A stretch of DNA of 64,000 nucleotides, taken from Pseudomonadota bacterium (GTDB taxonomy: Bacteria > Desulfobacterota > Binatia > Binatales > Binataceae). Both the position numbers and the translations under genes were made by a program. Where the stretch lies: contig JAJPIG010000013.1 of assembly GCA_021324855.1 (NCBI GenBank), forward strand, positions 1-64,000, given 5' to 3'. The notes under the pieces are model-generated. The model worked only from the letters and a program-made list of their open reading frames with translations. It was not told where the DNA came from and searched no databases. Shown in pieces: positions 43,830 to 54,900 of this stretch. Position 1 is the first letter of the stretch. Each line of letters begins with the position of its first letter.

Positions 43830-44996
43830 ATGCTGGGTGCGACAAAAGGAAGAAAGTTGGTCACCGCGGTGACCGGATCGTTTCCGCGGCCATCGTGGTT
43901 CGTCGAAAGCCTGCGCGGGCGGCCCTTCCGGGTCGCGATGGGCGATTCGCTCTACCGTGAGCAGTACCTCGACGCGCTCGCGGCCTTCCTTGGGGAGCAG
44001 GAGCGCGCCGGCCTCGACATCCTGACCGACGGCGACGCGCGTTTCGATCTCGAAGTCGGCGGGCGCTCGTGGTTTTTCTACGCGTTGCAGCGCATCGGCG
44101 GCATCGAAGGCTTCCGCGATACCTCGGAATTTCTGAAATTTCCCGGCGTGCGTCCCGGGCGCATCCTCTACGAAATCAACGAGGCCTACAATCCACCGGC
44201 CGTCACCGGGAAGGTCAGCCGTGGGCCGCTCGAATATGCCGCGATCTGGAAAACCGCGCAGAAGATGAGCGAACGGCCGGTAAAGTTCGGCACCATCAGC
44301 GCGACCTGCATGCCGGCCGTGCTGCAGAACGAGTATTATCGCGACGACCACGAGTTGATCATGGATCTCGCGGCAGTGCAGAACGAGGAACTGAAGGAAC
44401 TTGCCGCCGCCGGATGCCCGGTGATCCAGATCGAAGAGCCGCATCATCACTACGCCTGCATCGCGGATCCGCCGCCGCCCGAAAGCGAGATCGATTTCTA
44501 CACGCGCGCGTTAAATCGCGAGGTTGAGGGCGTCAACGCGGAAATCTGGGTGCACACGTGCTGGGGCAATCCGAACCAGCAGGCCATCTTCTGGGACCGG
44601 CCCAGTTACGAACGCGCGCTGCCGTACCTGCTGCAACTCAATTGCGATGTGCTGACGCTTGAGTGCGCCAGTACCGGAGGCCGCGATTTGCCGCTACTCG
44701 GGCGCTATAAGACTGACAAGAAGATCGGTATCGGCGTGATCAGTCATACCCAGACCACGGTTGAACCGCCGGAGGTCGTGGCGCGGCTGATCAGGAAGGC
44801 GCTCGAATACGTGCCCCCCGAGCGGCTCGTGATCACGACCGATTGCGGCTTCGGACGCGAGGGGCTGTCGCGGCGAATCGCGCTCTACAAGTGCATCGCG
44901 CTGGTCGAGGGCGCCAACCTCGTGCGGCGCGAACTCGGCTTGCCCGAGGTTCCGATCCGCGCTGCCGATCCGCGGTTCGCGCTGCGCCTCGCGTGA
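43830..44996 (+). CDS. MetE-like cobalamin-independent methyltransferase
   Basis: A 388-residue protein similar to the C-terminal catalytic half of methionine synthase II. It starts VTAVTGSFPRPSWFVESL. Zinc ligands are visible in WVHTCWGN (His, Cys) and ITTDCGFG (Cys), with Glu in QIEEPHHHYAC. Stand-alone proteins like this often act on substrates other than homocysteine. It follows the methyltransferase gene by 21 bases and is convergent with the aldo/keto reductase gene (3-base gap). Confidence 0.82.
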   Translation: MLGATKGRKLVTAVTGSFPRPSWFVESLRGRPFRVAMGDSLYREQYLDALAAFLGEQERAGLDILTDGDARFDLEVGGRSWFFYALQRIGGIEGFRDTSEFLKFPGVRPGRILYEINEAYNPPAVTGKVSRGPLEYAAIWKTAQKMSERPVKFGTISATCMPAVLQNEYYRDDHELIMDLAAVQNEELKELAAAGCPVIQIEEPHHHYACIADPPPPESEIDFYTRALNREVEGVNAEIWVHTCWGNPNQQAIFWDRPSYERALPYLLQLNCDVLTLECASTGGRDLPLLGRYKTDKKIGIGVISHTQTTVEPPEVVARLIRKALEYVPPERLVITTDCGFGREGLSRRIALYKCIALVEGANLVRRELGLPEVPIRAADPRFALRLA

Positions 44997-44999
44997 CGC

Positions 45000-45986
<987 letters not shown>

Positions 45987-45998
45987 GGATGAGCTCCT

Positions 45999-46766
45999 TC
46001 AGAGCATGATCGACTGCCCGCCGTCGACCACGATATCTACTCCATTTATATATTCAGAGTCGTCAGAGGCGAGGAAGAGCGCGAGCTTCGCGATGTCCTC
46101 CGGGTAGCCGATTCTGCCCCACGGATTTTCTCTGGCTTTGCGCGAGAACGCCGATTCCGGATCGTCGGTGTAAACCTGCGTGGCGGGCGTGGCGATCAAT
46201 CCCGGGCTGATTGAATTCGCGCGGATGTGATGTCGCGCGCCTGCCGCTGCGAACTGGAGCGTCAGGCCGATTACGCCGGCTTTGGTCGCGCTGTGCGCCG
46301 ACTGCGGCAGAAACATCATCCCGCGCTGGCCCGCGATCGAGGCGGTGTTGATGATCGAACCGCCGCCGCGCGCCACCAGGTGCGGCCAGGCAGCGCGGGT
46401 GACGAACCAGACGATGTCGAGTTCGTTGCGGACCGTGAAGAACCAGTCGTCCGCGCTCGCCTCCTGGAAGGGTCCGATGCGGGGGAACGAGGCGTTGTTG
46501 TAAAGGATGTCGACGCCGCCGAAAGCCGCGACCGCATCCTTGACCCAGGCATTCGCGCCGGCGTCGGTCGAAATGTCGATCGGCGCCATCGAGACCATCG
46601 CGCCGCCCGCATCGTGCACCATCTTAAGCGTCTCCGCAGCGCCGGCTTCTTTCAGGTCGCATCCGACCACCTTCGCGCCTTCCTTCGCGAACAACACTGC
46701 GGCGGCACGGCCCTGTCCTCCGCCGGTACCCGTTATCAATGCGATTTTGCCGTCGAGCCGTCCCAT
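45999..46766 (-). CDS. SDR-family oxidoreductase with His in place of catalytic Tyr
   Basis: A 255-residue short-chain dehydrogenase fold with TGTGGGQGRA as cofactor loop, YNNAS in place of NNAG and EYINGVDIVVDGG at the C-terminus. The Tyr-x3-Lys motif reads QSAHSATKAGV, so His replaces Tyr while Lys is kept. Similar AH-x-AAK variants form a known SDR branch, so this is a stable change. A purine-rich GGAGG precedes the ATG. Its chemistry cannot be stated. Confidence 0.85.
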   Translation of the reverse strand: MGRLDGKIALITGTGGGQGRAAAVLFAKEGAKVVGCDLKEAGAAETLKMVHDAGGAMVSMAPIDISTDAGANAWVKDAVAAFGGVDILYNNASFPRIGPFQEASADDWFFTVRNELDIVWFVTRAAWPHLVARGGGSIINTASIAGQRGMMFLPQSAHSATKAGVIGLTLQFAAAGARHHIRANSISPGLIATPATQVYTDDPESAFSRKARENPWGRIGYPEDIAKLALFLASDDSEYINGVDIVVDGGQSIML

Positions 46767-46867
46767 CGATTCTGCCTCCTTGGCGATGTCCGGACATAAG
46801 TATCGCGATGCGGCGCAAATGAAAAATGGCGCCGCCGAAGCGATTCGAGTCGCGCCGCAAAAATAAT

Positions 46868-47122
46868 GCGCTGACGATGGTCCAGGAGCGCTATAATACG
46901 GAGTGGATACGGGAAAACGGCCTCGGCATCGTGGTGCGTTCGTTCAGGCAGGTCGCGGATGCAATCAGCCGGGTGCACGATCCGCAACAGCTTGAACGTT
47001 TGCGCAACAACCTGCGAAAGTTCGAGAATCTCGCGATTTTCGAAATTCCCGAGTTACTCGACGGACTGATCGCAGCGCGCCTTGATCAGACCGCGGTTGA
47101 GCCGCACGCTGCGATCCGCTGA
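46868..47122 (+). pseudogene. 3' remnant of a diacylglycerol-type glycosyltransferase gene
   Basis: The frame reads MVQERYNTEWIRENGLGIVVR, then FENLAIFEIPELLDGLI. This resembles the C-terminal end of MGDG-synthase/MurG-like glycosyltransferases (PQE-x-x-N and FEIPE-LL). About 80 residues remain, against some 350-400 expected, and upstream lies the divergent SDR gene, so the 5' part was deleted. A hairpin AATTTCG/CGAAATT overlaps and follows the stop (47122-47140). It could still be translated from 46877. Confidence 0.55.
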
Positions 47123-47253
47123 ATTTCGATCTCCGAAATTTTCAGTCCGCGGCGTGATGCTTGGATTCCTGTTTCCGCGCGTGGCATGATGGCGTGTCGC
47201 TGACTAATTATTTCCTCGCGGGGCCGGATCGCGACTTCGATCTGGATTTCACG

Positions 47254-48207
47254 ATGGCAGAAGAGCCGACGAAAACGCCGCACATCGCATCGCAACGGGT
47301 AGTCGCATCGCCGACCCGAGCCGCGATCTTTCAGGTTTTGACGCTTAAGCCGCTCGCCGAGAGCCGGACGAAAGTTCGGTCATTGTGCGCGAGTCTTTCC
47401 AAGCTGGTGCGCGCGGTTGGGTTCCGCAGCCCGGAAGGAAAACTTTCGTGCGTCATGGGCATCGGCTCCGATGCGTGGGATCGGTTCATCGGTCCACCAC
47501 GGCCGCGCGAGTTGCATCCCTTCCGTGAGATCAAGGCAGGAAACCGCCACGCGGTCGCGACCGCCGGAGATCTGCTGTTTCATATTCGCGCCGATCGGCA
47601 GGATCTCTGCTTTGAGCTGGCGACGCAGATCACGCTCGCACTTGGCGACGTTATTTCAGCGGCCGACGAGGTCCATGGGTTCGGCTACTTCGATTCGCGG
47701 AATTTGCTGGGATTTGTCGACGGCACCGAGAACCCGGTCGAGGACGACGCGATTGAGGCGACGACGGTCGGCGATGAGGATCCGGGGTTCGCGGGCGGCA
47801 GCTATGTCATCGTGCAAAAATATCTGCATGATCTCGACGGATGGAACGCGCTTTCCACGGAGGCCCAGGAACGCATCATCGGGCGGACGAAGCTCTCTGA
47901 CATCGAGTTGGACGATAACGTGAAGCCGACCTTCGCACACAACGCGCTCACGACGATTGAAGAAGACGGACGGGAGGTAAAGATCCTCCGCGGGAACATG
48001 AACTTCGGCAGGGCGGGGCAGGGCGAGTTCGGGACCTATTTCATCGGCTACGCGCGCTCGCCCCGCCCGATCGAGCAGATGCTAGAGAACATGTTTATCG
48101 GCAGACCGGCTGGAAACTACGACCGGCTGCTGGACTTCAGCCGCGCGGTAACCGGGAGCTTGTTTTTTGTCCCATCGCTCGCGTTCCTGGAGGCGATTAC
48201 ACCCTGA
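47254..48207 (+). CDS. Dye-decolorizing (DyP-type) haem peroxidase
   Basis: A 317-residue peroxidase. It has the DyP signature LLGFVDGTENPVED with the catalytic Asp, the proximal haem His in PTFAHNALT, and the Arg-bearing KILRGNMNFGRAGQGEFGTY. DyP peroxidases oxidise dyes and phenolics with hydrogen peroxide. The ATG at 47254 (MAEEPTKTPHIASQ) was chosen because residues before it are not family-like; the ribosome-binding site is weak. It stands between two gene remnants. Confidence 0.9.
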   Translation: MAEEPTKTPHIASQRVVASPTRAAIFQVLTLKPLAESRTKVRSLCASLSKLVRAVGFRSPEGKLSCVMGIGSDAWDRFIGPPRPRELHPFREIKAGNRHAVATAGDLLFHIRADRQDLCFELATQITLALGDVISAADEVHGFGYFDSRNLLGFVDGTENPVEDDAIEATTVGDEDPGFAGGSYVIVQKYLHDLDGWNALSTEAQERIIGRTKLSDIELDDNVKPTFAHNALTTIEEDGREVKILRGNMNFGRAGQGEFGTYFIGYARSPRPIEQMLENMFIGRPAGNYDRLLDFSRAVTGSLFFVPSLAFLEAITP

Positions 48208-48232
48208 GGTTCAGCGATCGTCGGGGCGTCGA

Positions 48233-48469
48233 TCAACTGAACTCGCCGCGGATGCACTGCTTGGTGTGCTCGGCCTGCGGGTTCTCGAAGATCCGATCGG
48301 TCGGACCATACTCGACCATGTAACCGGTGCGGCCGCCGTTGCTGGTGTCGACGTATTGAAAGGCCGTCATGTAGGCGACGTGGCGGGCCTGCTGCAGATT
48401 GTGCGTCACGATGGCTATCGTGTAGCGCTTCTTCAGCTCCGTCATCAGTTCTTCAATCCGATGAGTCGC
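48233..48469 (-). pseudogene. pstB: 3' remnant of pstB (phosphate ABC transporter ATPase)
   Basis: The frame reads ATHRIEELMTELKKRYTIAI, then VTHNLQQARHVAYMTAFQYV and GPTDRIFENP...IRGEFS, which is the last third of PstB, from just after Walker B to the end. The H-loop His is present but Walker A, signature and Walker B are missing. A stop codon lies two codons upstream of the first matching residue (TAA at 48473-48475). It is therefore the tail of a deleted or rearranged pstB gene. Confidence 0.75.
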
Positions 48470-48589
48470 AACTTAAGGAAATCATTAAGAATTGATGAAT
48501 TGCGAAGTGCGAGCCGCCTACTTGCTTTTTAATCGTGAAGGAAGCTAGCGATTTGGCCGGCTAAAGGGCGTTCAGGAGGAGGATTAGCG

Positions 48590-50008
48590 ATGGATTTGCG
48601 CGGCTATCTCGCGATGATGGTCGAAGAGGGCCTGGTCACCAAAATCGAGGATTCGGTTGACTGGTATCTCGAAGCCGGTGCGATCATGCGCTACGCCGCC
48701 GAACGCAAATCGCCGGCGCCGTGGATGATGAACGTCAAGGACTCGATGAAGGGCTCCAGCCTGCTGGGCAGTCTTTACGCCACCTACGAGCGCCTGGCGG
48801 TGATCTTCGGATTGCCGCGCGATACCGGCTACCACGATCTGGTTACGTTCTATCAGCAGAATTTCGGCAAGCGTTTAAAACCCGAGATCGTGCCGAGCGG
48901 GATCTGCCAGCAGAATGTGATGATCGGCGACGAAATCGACATTCTCAAGTTTCCCGTCCCGCTGCTCCATCCGCAGGACGGCGGGCGATATATCGGCACA
49001 CTGAATATTGGTGTGTGCAAAGACCTCGATTCCGAGTGGGTCAATTGGGGCACGTATCGCGGGATGGTGCATGATCGGCGTTCCACGGGTATCTGGCTGG
49101 GCGCGCTCAACCATGGCGGTTACATCCTGAGCAAGTATCAGCGCGAAAAGCGTGTCATGGAGTACGCGCAGTTTTACGGTGGCGATCCGCTGTGCAACAT
49201 CGTCGCGGCTTCCGGGATTCCGTTCGGCGTTTCCGAGGTCGAGGTGGTCGGCGGCATTCGCAATCGTCCGGTCGAGCTGGTCAAATGCAAAACGGTCGAT
49301 CTTTATGTCCCGGCCGATGCAGAAATCGTGCTCGAAGGGACGATCGATCCGGCGGAGGTAGAGGACGAGGGACCCTTCGGCGAGTATCCGGGCTATGTGG
49401 TAGCGGGCGTCATCAAGCGTCCGGTCTTCCGGCTGAGCGCCGTCACCTATCGCGACAATCCGATTCTGCCCTCGACCTGCCTCGGCTTTCCAACCGACGA
49501 ACTCATCTGGGGACTGTCGGTGGCGGGCAACGTCAAGACCGCGCTGACCACCGCCGGCATCCCGATCAGCCGCTTATGCATCCCTGAGCAGGCGGGATGG
49601 CACGCCGCGATCGTTTCGACGCGCACGCCCTTTGCCGGTATTCCGCAGTTAATCGCGTCGACCGTCTGGATGGATCGCAACGGCCGTTATTTTCCGTACG
49701 TGATCGTAGTCAATGACGATATCGATCCAGCAAATCTTGAAGAGGTCTTTCACGCGATCTGCACCAAGTGCAATCCCGTAAAAGGCGTGCACGTCTACCC
49801 GGGGCACATCAACAGCCCCCTTTCGCCTTATCTCTCACGCGGCGAATTCAAGGAGCTTGGCCACGGCGGCGGCAACATCCTGCTCGATTGCACGTGGCCC
49901 GTGACCTGGAAACGCGACGAGATCCCTGAACGGCTGGCGTTCGACAATCTCTACCCGGAGCCGATCAAGGAGCGAATCATCGCGAACACCGCGCGCTGGG
50001 GACTCTAG
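48590..50008 (+). CDS. UbiD-family (de)carboxylase
   Basis: A 472-residue protein of the UbiD family, which uses prenylated FMN for reversible decarboxylation of aromatic or unsaturated acids. Typical segments are GGRYIGTLNIGVCKD, EDEGPFGEYPGYV and NPILPSTCLGFPTDE. Their Arg/Glu residues are candidates for the E-R-E catalytic set. A strong GGAGGAGGA lies before the ATG. It is convergent, one base apart, with a Pht5-like gene. Substrate unknown; no UbiX is seen nearby. Confidence 0.88.
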   Translation: MDLRGYLAMMVEEGLVTKIEDSVDWYLEAGAIMRYAAERKSPAPWMMNVKDSMKGSSLLGSLYATYERLAVIFGLPRDTGYHDLVTFYQQNFGKRLKPEIVPSGICQQNVMIGDEIDILKFPVPLLHPQDGGRYIGTLNIGVCKDLDSEWVNWGTYRGMVHDRRSTGIWLGALNHGGYILSKYQREKRVMEYAQFYGGDPLCNIVAASGIPFGVSEVEVVGGIRNRPVELVKCKTVDLYVPADAEIVLEGTIDPAEVEDEGPFGEYPGYVVAGVIKRPVFRLSAVTYRDNPILPSTCLGFPTDELIWGLSVAGNVKTALTTAGIPISRLCIPEQAGWHAAIVSTRTPFAGIPQLIASTVWMDRNGRYFPYVIVVNDDIDPANLEEVFHAICTKCNPVKGVHVYPGHINSPLSPYLSRGEFKELGHGGGNILLDCTWPVTWKRDEIPERLAFDNLYPEPIKERIIANTARWGL

Positions 50009-50009
50009 T

Positions 50010-51005
50010 TCATTCGATCGTTTCGGGGACGAACAGATCCTCAGGCTTGAAGCGGCGCTTCGACAGACCGTGCTCGTGATGGTAGCGCAGGAAGGTGTCG
50101 AGCACTTTGTAGTTAGCCTTCAATCCGTACGGCCATGGATCGTCGCCCATCAGCGCGCGATTCCTCTCGATCAACGACGACATCCAGGGAATCATGAACA
50201 GGCGATGCAGATGCTGCGCCTGTGATCGATACAGCTCCTCGGCGCGACGTTTGGCTTCGCTGAAGGCGTCGTAAAGCGAGCGCGCGACCCACGGGTTCGC
50301 TCGGTAGACCTCTTTCCGAATCGCGACGATGTGTTGGATCGGGAAAATGCCGCTGCGTTTGAAATAGTCGCGGCCGGCCGCTTCGGGATCGTCGAACAGA
50401 GTGCGGATGCGCTTAGATCCGGCGATCAGCGACGGCGGCACCATCGCGGAATAAAGCGCGTCGATCTCACCCGCTTCCAGCATCGCGTCAAGCGTCTGAT
50501 TTGGACCAATCTGTTTCACCTGGACATCTGACGGCGGCTCGAACGGCACCCAATCCCATCGTGCGGCCGGTCGATCGAGTCCGCCGACGTGATACGTTAT
50601 GCCGCGGACCGGCACCCCATACTCATCACTGAGTATTCCCTTCGCCCACGTACCCGCATCATGTCCGTAGATGAACAACTCCGCCAGACGCTTTCCGATT
50701 AGATCGCGCGGCTCCCTGATGCCGCTGTTGGCGTTGACGAAGATCGACGAATGAACGAAGAAACGAATCGGATAGACGGGAATCGCAACGAACGGCGGAT
50801 CGGGCTGCGCGAGCGTGCCGAGATAGAACGTCAGGCCGAGCTCGGAGACTTCGAAGGCTTTGTCCCTGATCATTCGCGGAAAGGTGTCGGCGGGAAAGGA
50901 AAGAATGTATTCGAGATCGATGCCTTCCGGCTGAAGGCTGCCATCCATCAATGCGCGCGTGCGATCATAGTTTCCGCACGCCAGCTTTAGTTTGAGCTTC
51001 GCCAT
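50010..51005 (-). CDS. 4,5-dihydroxyphthalate decarboxylase-like / periplasmic-binding-fold protein
   Basis: A 331-residue protein with a type 2 solute-binding fold. It begins LKLACGNYDRTRALMDGSLQ, followed by SELGLTFYLGTLA and DALYSAMVPP. This is the pattern of Pht5 (4,5-dihydroxyphthalate decarboxylase) relatives. Many homologues are uncharacterised and may only bind ligands. No signal peptide is evident, which favours a cytoplasmic enzyme. The neighbouring UbiD gene supports aromatic acid metabolism. Confidence 0.75.
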   Translation of the reverse strand: MAKLKLKLACGNYDRTRALMDGSLQPEGIDLEYILSFPADTFPRMIRDKAFEVSELGLTFYLGTLAQPDPPFVAIPVYPIRFFVHSSIFVNANSGIREPRDLIGKRLAELFIYGHDAGTWAKGILSDEYGVPVRGITYHVGGLDRPAARWDWVPFEPPSDVQVKQIGPNQTLDAMLEAGEIDALYSAMVPPSLIAGSKRIRTLFDDPEAAGRDYFKRSGIFPIQHIVAIRKEVYRANPWVARSLYDAFSEAKRRAEELYRSQAQHLHRLFMIPWMSSLIERNRALMGDDPWPYGLKANYKVLDTFLRYHHEHGLSKRRFKPEDLFVPETIE

Positions 51006-51056
51006 GGCAACCAGCCTCGTCTCATTGATTAGTCATTCATGAATCTATTCGACTGC

Positions 51057-51938
51057 TCAGTGGCGGGAGAACACTGCAGTCGCCAGAAGATCGACCTGCT
51101 CGACATTTGGCGCTCCCGGTATGAGCAGCAGCTCGTCGCATCCCGCCTGCTCAAGTCCCGCGATTCGCTCCGCGATTTCCGCGTTCGTCGTGAGAACGCT
51201 GGCGGCGACCTGCTCGGCGTAGGGGCCTGCAAAGCGATAATAATCGCGCACGTTATGCTTCGCGAGATTGGCGGCATCGGCGCCCATCGCAAAGTAGTTC
51301 AGTGCCATCAATCGAGGTTTTTCCTTGCGGCCCTGCGCCGACCAGACGGCATTAAACTGGGCGGCAGCTTTCCTGAAACCCTCGGGAGTTGCGCCCCCGC
51401 CCATGATCCAGCCGTCGGCGAGACGCGCGGCACGTTTCAGTGCCGGTTCGGTATGGCCGCCCATGATGATCTTCGGCGCGCGCGACGGCTTCGGCCCGAT
51501 CGCGCCGGCCATCCCGCGCGACTCACCCGCCCAAATGCGGCGCATCTCGTCGATCTGCCGGTCCAGCGCACGGCCGCGCCCCTTGAAGGCCGCGCCGCTC
51601 GCGGTGAAATCATCCTCGCGTCCGCCGACCGCGATGCCGAGCACGACGCGCCCGTTGGAAAGCGCATTGAGGCTCGCAACCTGTTTCGCAAGCAGGGCGG
51701 CATTGGTCCGCAGCGGACCGATCAGGATCGCGGTAGTGAGCCGTGCACGATTCGTGACCGCAGCCGCGGCGGCCAGCGCGATGAGCGGCTCATAGCTGTC
51801 GTAAACAATCCGATCGATCACGGCGAGGCTGGCGAAGCCGTGCCCGTCGGCGCGGCGCGCCCATTCGACGACTGTCCTGCCCTCGACTCCGGGAATATGA
51901 GACGGAAGCCCGATACCAACGTCAATTTTATTACTCAT
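51057..51938 (-). CDS. LLM-class flavin-dependent oxidoreductase
   Basis: A 293-residue luciferase-like TIM barrel with VGIGLPSHIPG at the start, AVIDRIVYDSYEPL, RARLTTAILIGPLR, SNGRVVLGIAVGGREDDF and KIIMGGHTEPALKRAARLADGW. Such proteins use F420 or FMN to oxidise or reduce organic substrates. It sits between the Pht5-like gene and the DUF748 gene on the same strand. Confidence 0.88.
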   Translation of the reverse strand: MSNKIDVGIGLPSHIPGVEGRTVVEWARRADGHGFASLAVIDRIVYDSYEPLIALAAAAAVTNRARLTTAILIGPLRTNAALLAKQVASLNALSNGRVVLGIAVGGREDDFTASGAAFKGRGRALDRQIDEMRRIWAGESRGMAGAIGPKPSRAPKIIMGGHTEPALKRAARLADGWIMGGGATPEGFRKAAAQFNAVWSAQGRKEKPRLMALNYFAMGADAANLAKHNVRDYYRFAGPYAEQVAASVLTTNAEIAERIAGLEQAGCDELLLIPGAPNVEQVDLLATAVFSRH

Positions 51939-51973
51939 CGTGAATTGCCTCTCGTTGAACCGATACTCTGTAA

Positions 51974-54900
51974 CTACATCAATGACAAATCGGCACGCGT
52001 GGTCTTTTCGCCGTTGCTGATACCTTCCGTGCTGAGTTTCGGCGCGCCGATCGCTATCCGGTTCGGATCGATCTTTTTAGACAGATAGCCGCGTACCGCT
52101 TCCGCGCGCTCATCGGCAAGTTGCTTCAGTTCCTTGTCGGTAATCCTGGTGTTCGTGATGATCAGCTTTTTCATTTCGTCAGGCGGCAGCGACTTGGTCA
52201 AACCAATCAGATTCTTCGGCTTCGGAAAATCCGCCGCCTTGTACACCTGTTTCAGATACTTGTCGTATTCGTCGGGCGTGACTTTGACATTGCCGAGCTC
52301 CGCCGGGCTTACCTTGCGCCCCTGATCGTCGGCCTTCCGCTGACGAATCGCGCGATCGAGCAATCCTTCGGGAAGCGCCTTCTTGTCGAGGCTCGGGTCA
52401 ACTCGCCCGGCAATCTCGATTTTGAGCGCCGGCCGATCGGCAAGCGCTTTTGCCAGCGTATCGAGCTTGGTTTCTGTCGCGGGCGTCAGATAGGCGAACC
52501 CCGGAGCGAAATCAATGTACGATAGCCCCGCGCCGGTATTATTGCCCATCCCTGCGACACCATGAACGGCTGAGACCAACAAGCTGAAAGGCGAGGTGAG
52601 CGCCTTGAAAATCACGTTGGCGAACGCGTGCCAGATGACGCTGCCGATGCTGAACTGCGGATCGGAAAGCGAGCCGGATACAGGAATGCGCAGGTCGATT
52701 CGCCCCTGAGGATCCTTGAGGATCGCGACCGCGAGCCTCACCGGCAGATTCGCTGCGCTCGAATTGGCCACGCGATCGCCGAACGTGAGCTGATCGATGA
52801 CGATGTGGTTTTCCGCCTTCAGCACGCCCTGGTTTAGCAGGTAATGGACATCGACGGTCAGCGTTCCCTTGGTGATCGGATAGCCGGTGTATTTGGTCGA
52901 GTAGGGCGAGAGCCCCGGCAGTTCGACATCATTGGCGTTCGCTTTGATGTCGATAAACGCGACCGGCGCGAGCGGATTCACCGATCCGCTGATCTGGAGC
53001 GGCGCTGTCCGATCGATCTTGCCCTCTAGGGCGACGTCGGCCGGTTGCGCCGTTTGTGTGCCGACCTCGCCGATCCTGCCGCCGATGTCCGTGAGGTCGG
53101 CTGAGTAATTCGGCTTGATGAAGTTGTCGGTCCAGTTCACCTGTCCGCCCTGCAGCGTGATCCCTCCAACCTCAACATCGGCCTTGATGTTGGCCCCGGT
53201 GGTCGGTGGAGTGCCCGAAGGCGGAGCGGAAGCAGTAGTCGGTTGCGGTGTTGCCACGGGAGTCGCGGTTGAAACGGGCTGCGCTCCTTCCGTACGGGCG
53301 CGAGTCAACGACACGGGCGCCTGATTCGGATTCGCCATCACGTCGCGGATGTTGAGACGTCCGTCACTGTTCAGAATCAGGCGGGCGTAAAAGTCCGAGA
53401 GCGCCACCGACCCGACGTGCGCGCGCGGTTCGCCGAGTCCATACCGCACGTCTATCCCGTCGAGGCTGAAAGTATCGAAGCTAAAAAAAGTTTCTCCGGT
53501 CAAACGGTCGAGCAGCTTCACGCTTCCGAGCGCCGCGCGGCCCCGATAGCTCGCGCGAAGCTTGTCATTGCGATTCTCAACCTGCGCCTCGCCATCCATC
53601 GAAAGGGCAGCGCGCGCGATTTTCGCGTTAAACTGCGACGAGAGATAAGGATCCAGGCCGGTCAGATCAATTCGGCGCAGATTGATACGCAGCTTCGAGC
53701 GCAGCGGCTTAACCGCGGCGTCGCCGGCGATCTTCAGTCTGCCGCGCCGGTTGACGATGCCGTCGATTGCCATCGTAAACGGCTTCGCCAAATCGTCGGT
53801 GACGTCCTTCAGATGAATATTAAGCGGCGCGAGCGTGGTCGTCATCGGCTTGCGGCCCGAGAGATCTTCGATCTTGATTTTCGTGTTTTCGATGGCGACC
53901 GTCGCGACGCGGTAATGCCATCCGCCGGGTGGCGGGGCGCTTGCCGGGGGCGGCGGTGATTTCAGTCTCGCTTTGGCGCGGCGCACCGGGCGCGGCCGCG
54001 GCACGTGTCGCTTGCCTTGCTTCGCAAGGATCGGTGCCGGTGCGCTTGCCTGACTCGGTGGCGACTCCAGCGCCATAAGGTTGATTTCGCCGTGCTTGCC
54101 GCGCTGGACGAAGATGTCGAGGCCTTCGGTGCGTACCTCATCGACGATCGCCTGGCGCGCAGCGAGATCCGCCTGCCCGACCGTCACACCGAAGTGAGTC
54201 CATCCGAGCGGGCTCCGCTTTTCATTGAGTGCACTGATGGCGAAATTATCGACGGCTACTTTGGCGGGCTGCGCATGGATGTTAAAACGTCCGGCGGCGA
54301 AATCGGTCACGATGCTTGAGGTTGCGCTGAACTTGCCCGAAAGGACCGTGGCGTTGGAAAGTCCGGGCGGCACGAACGGCATCAGCGCCGGAATATCGAC
54401 CTGCTGTATTGTCAGGTCGGTAGTCGCCTGCGATTTCGGCAAGGAGACGCCACCTTTGGCCGCGATCGAGCCGCCGCCGCCAAGCGTCGCGCTCATGTCA
54501 TACGTTGCAGGCGTCTGCGAATTGTTGGCGAAATTTTTCAGCCCCACGTGCAGCGCGTCGATCTTCAGCACCGCCGGCTTGGGAACCATGTTGTCGGTGA
54601 TATCGATCGCGCTGTTACTCATCTCGAAGGAGTCGAGCGCGATCATGGTTGCCGGCTTCGGCACGCTGCTCACCGTCGGTGCAGACGAAGGGGCCGATTG
54701 CGGGGCGGCTGCTGAGGAGGTCAGCGATTGGACCGGAGGAGCAGCGGGCGAAGCGGCTGCGGCCGGCGTGGTTGCGGCAGTCGGCGACGCACTCGGCTGT
54801 GCTGATGGCGGCGCGGCCTGGGAAATCGACAGCGCCGGCGCGCCGGGCGATGTGGTTGCGCTCGGCGATGCAGCAACCGGGAGCTGCGGCGCGGCAGTCG

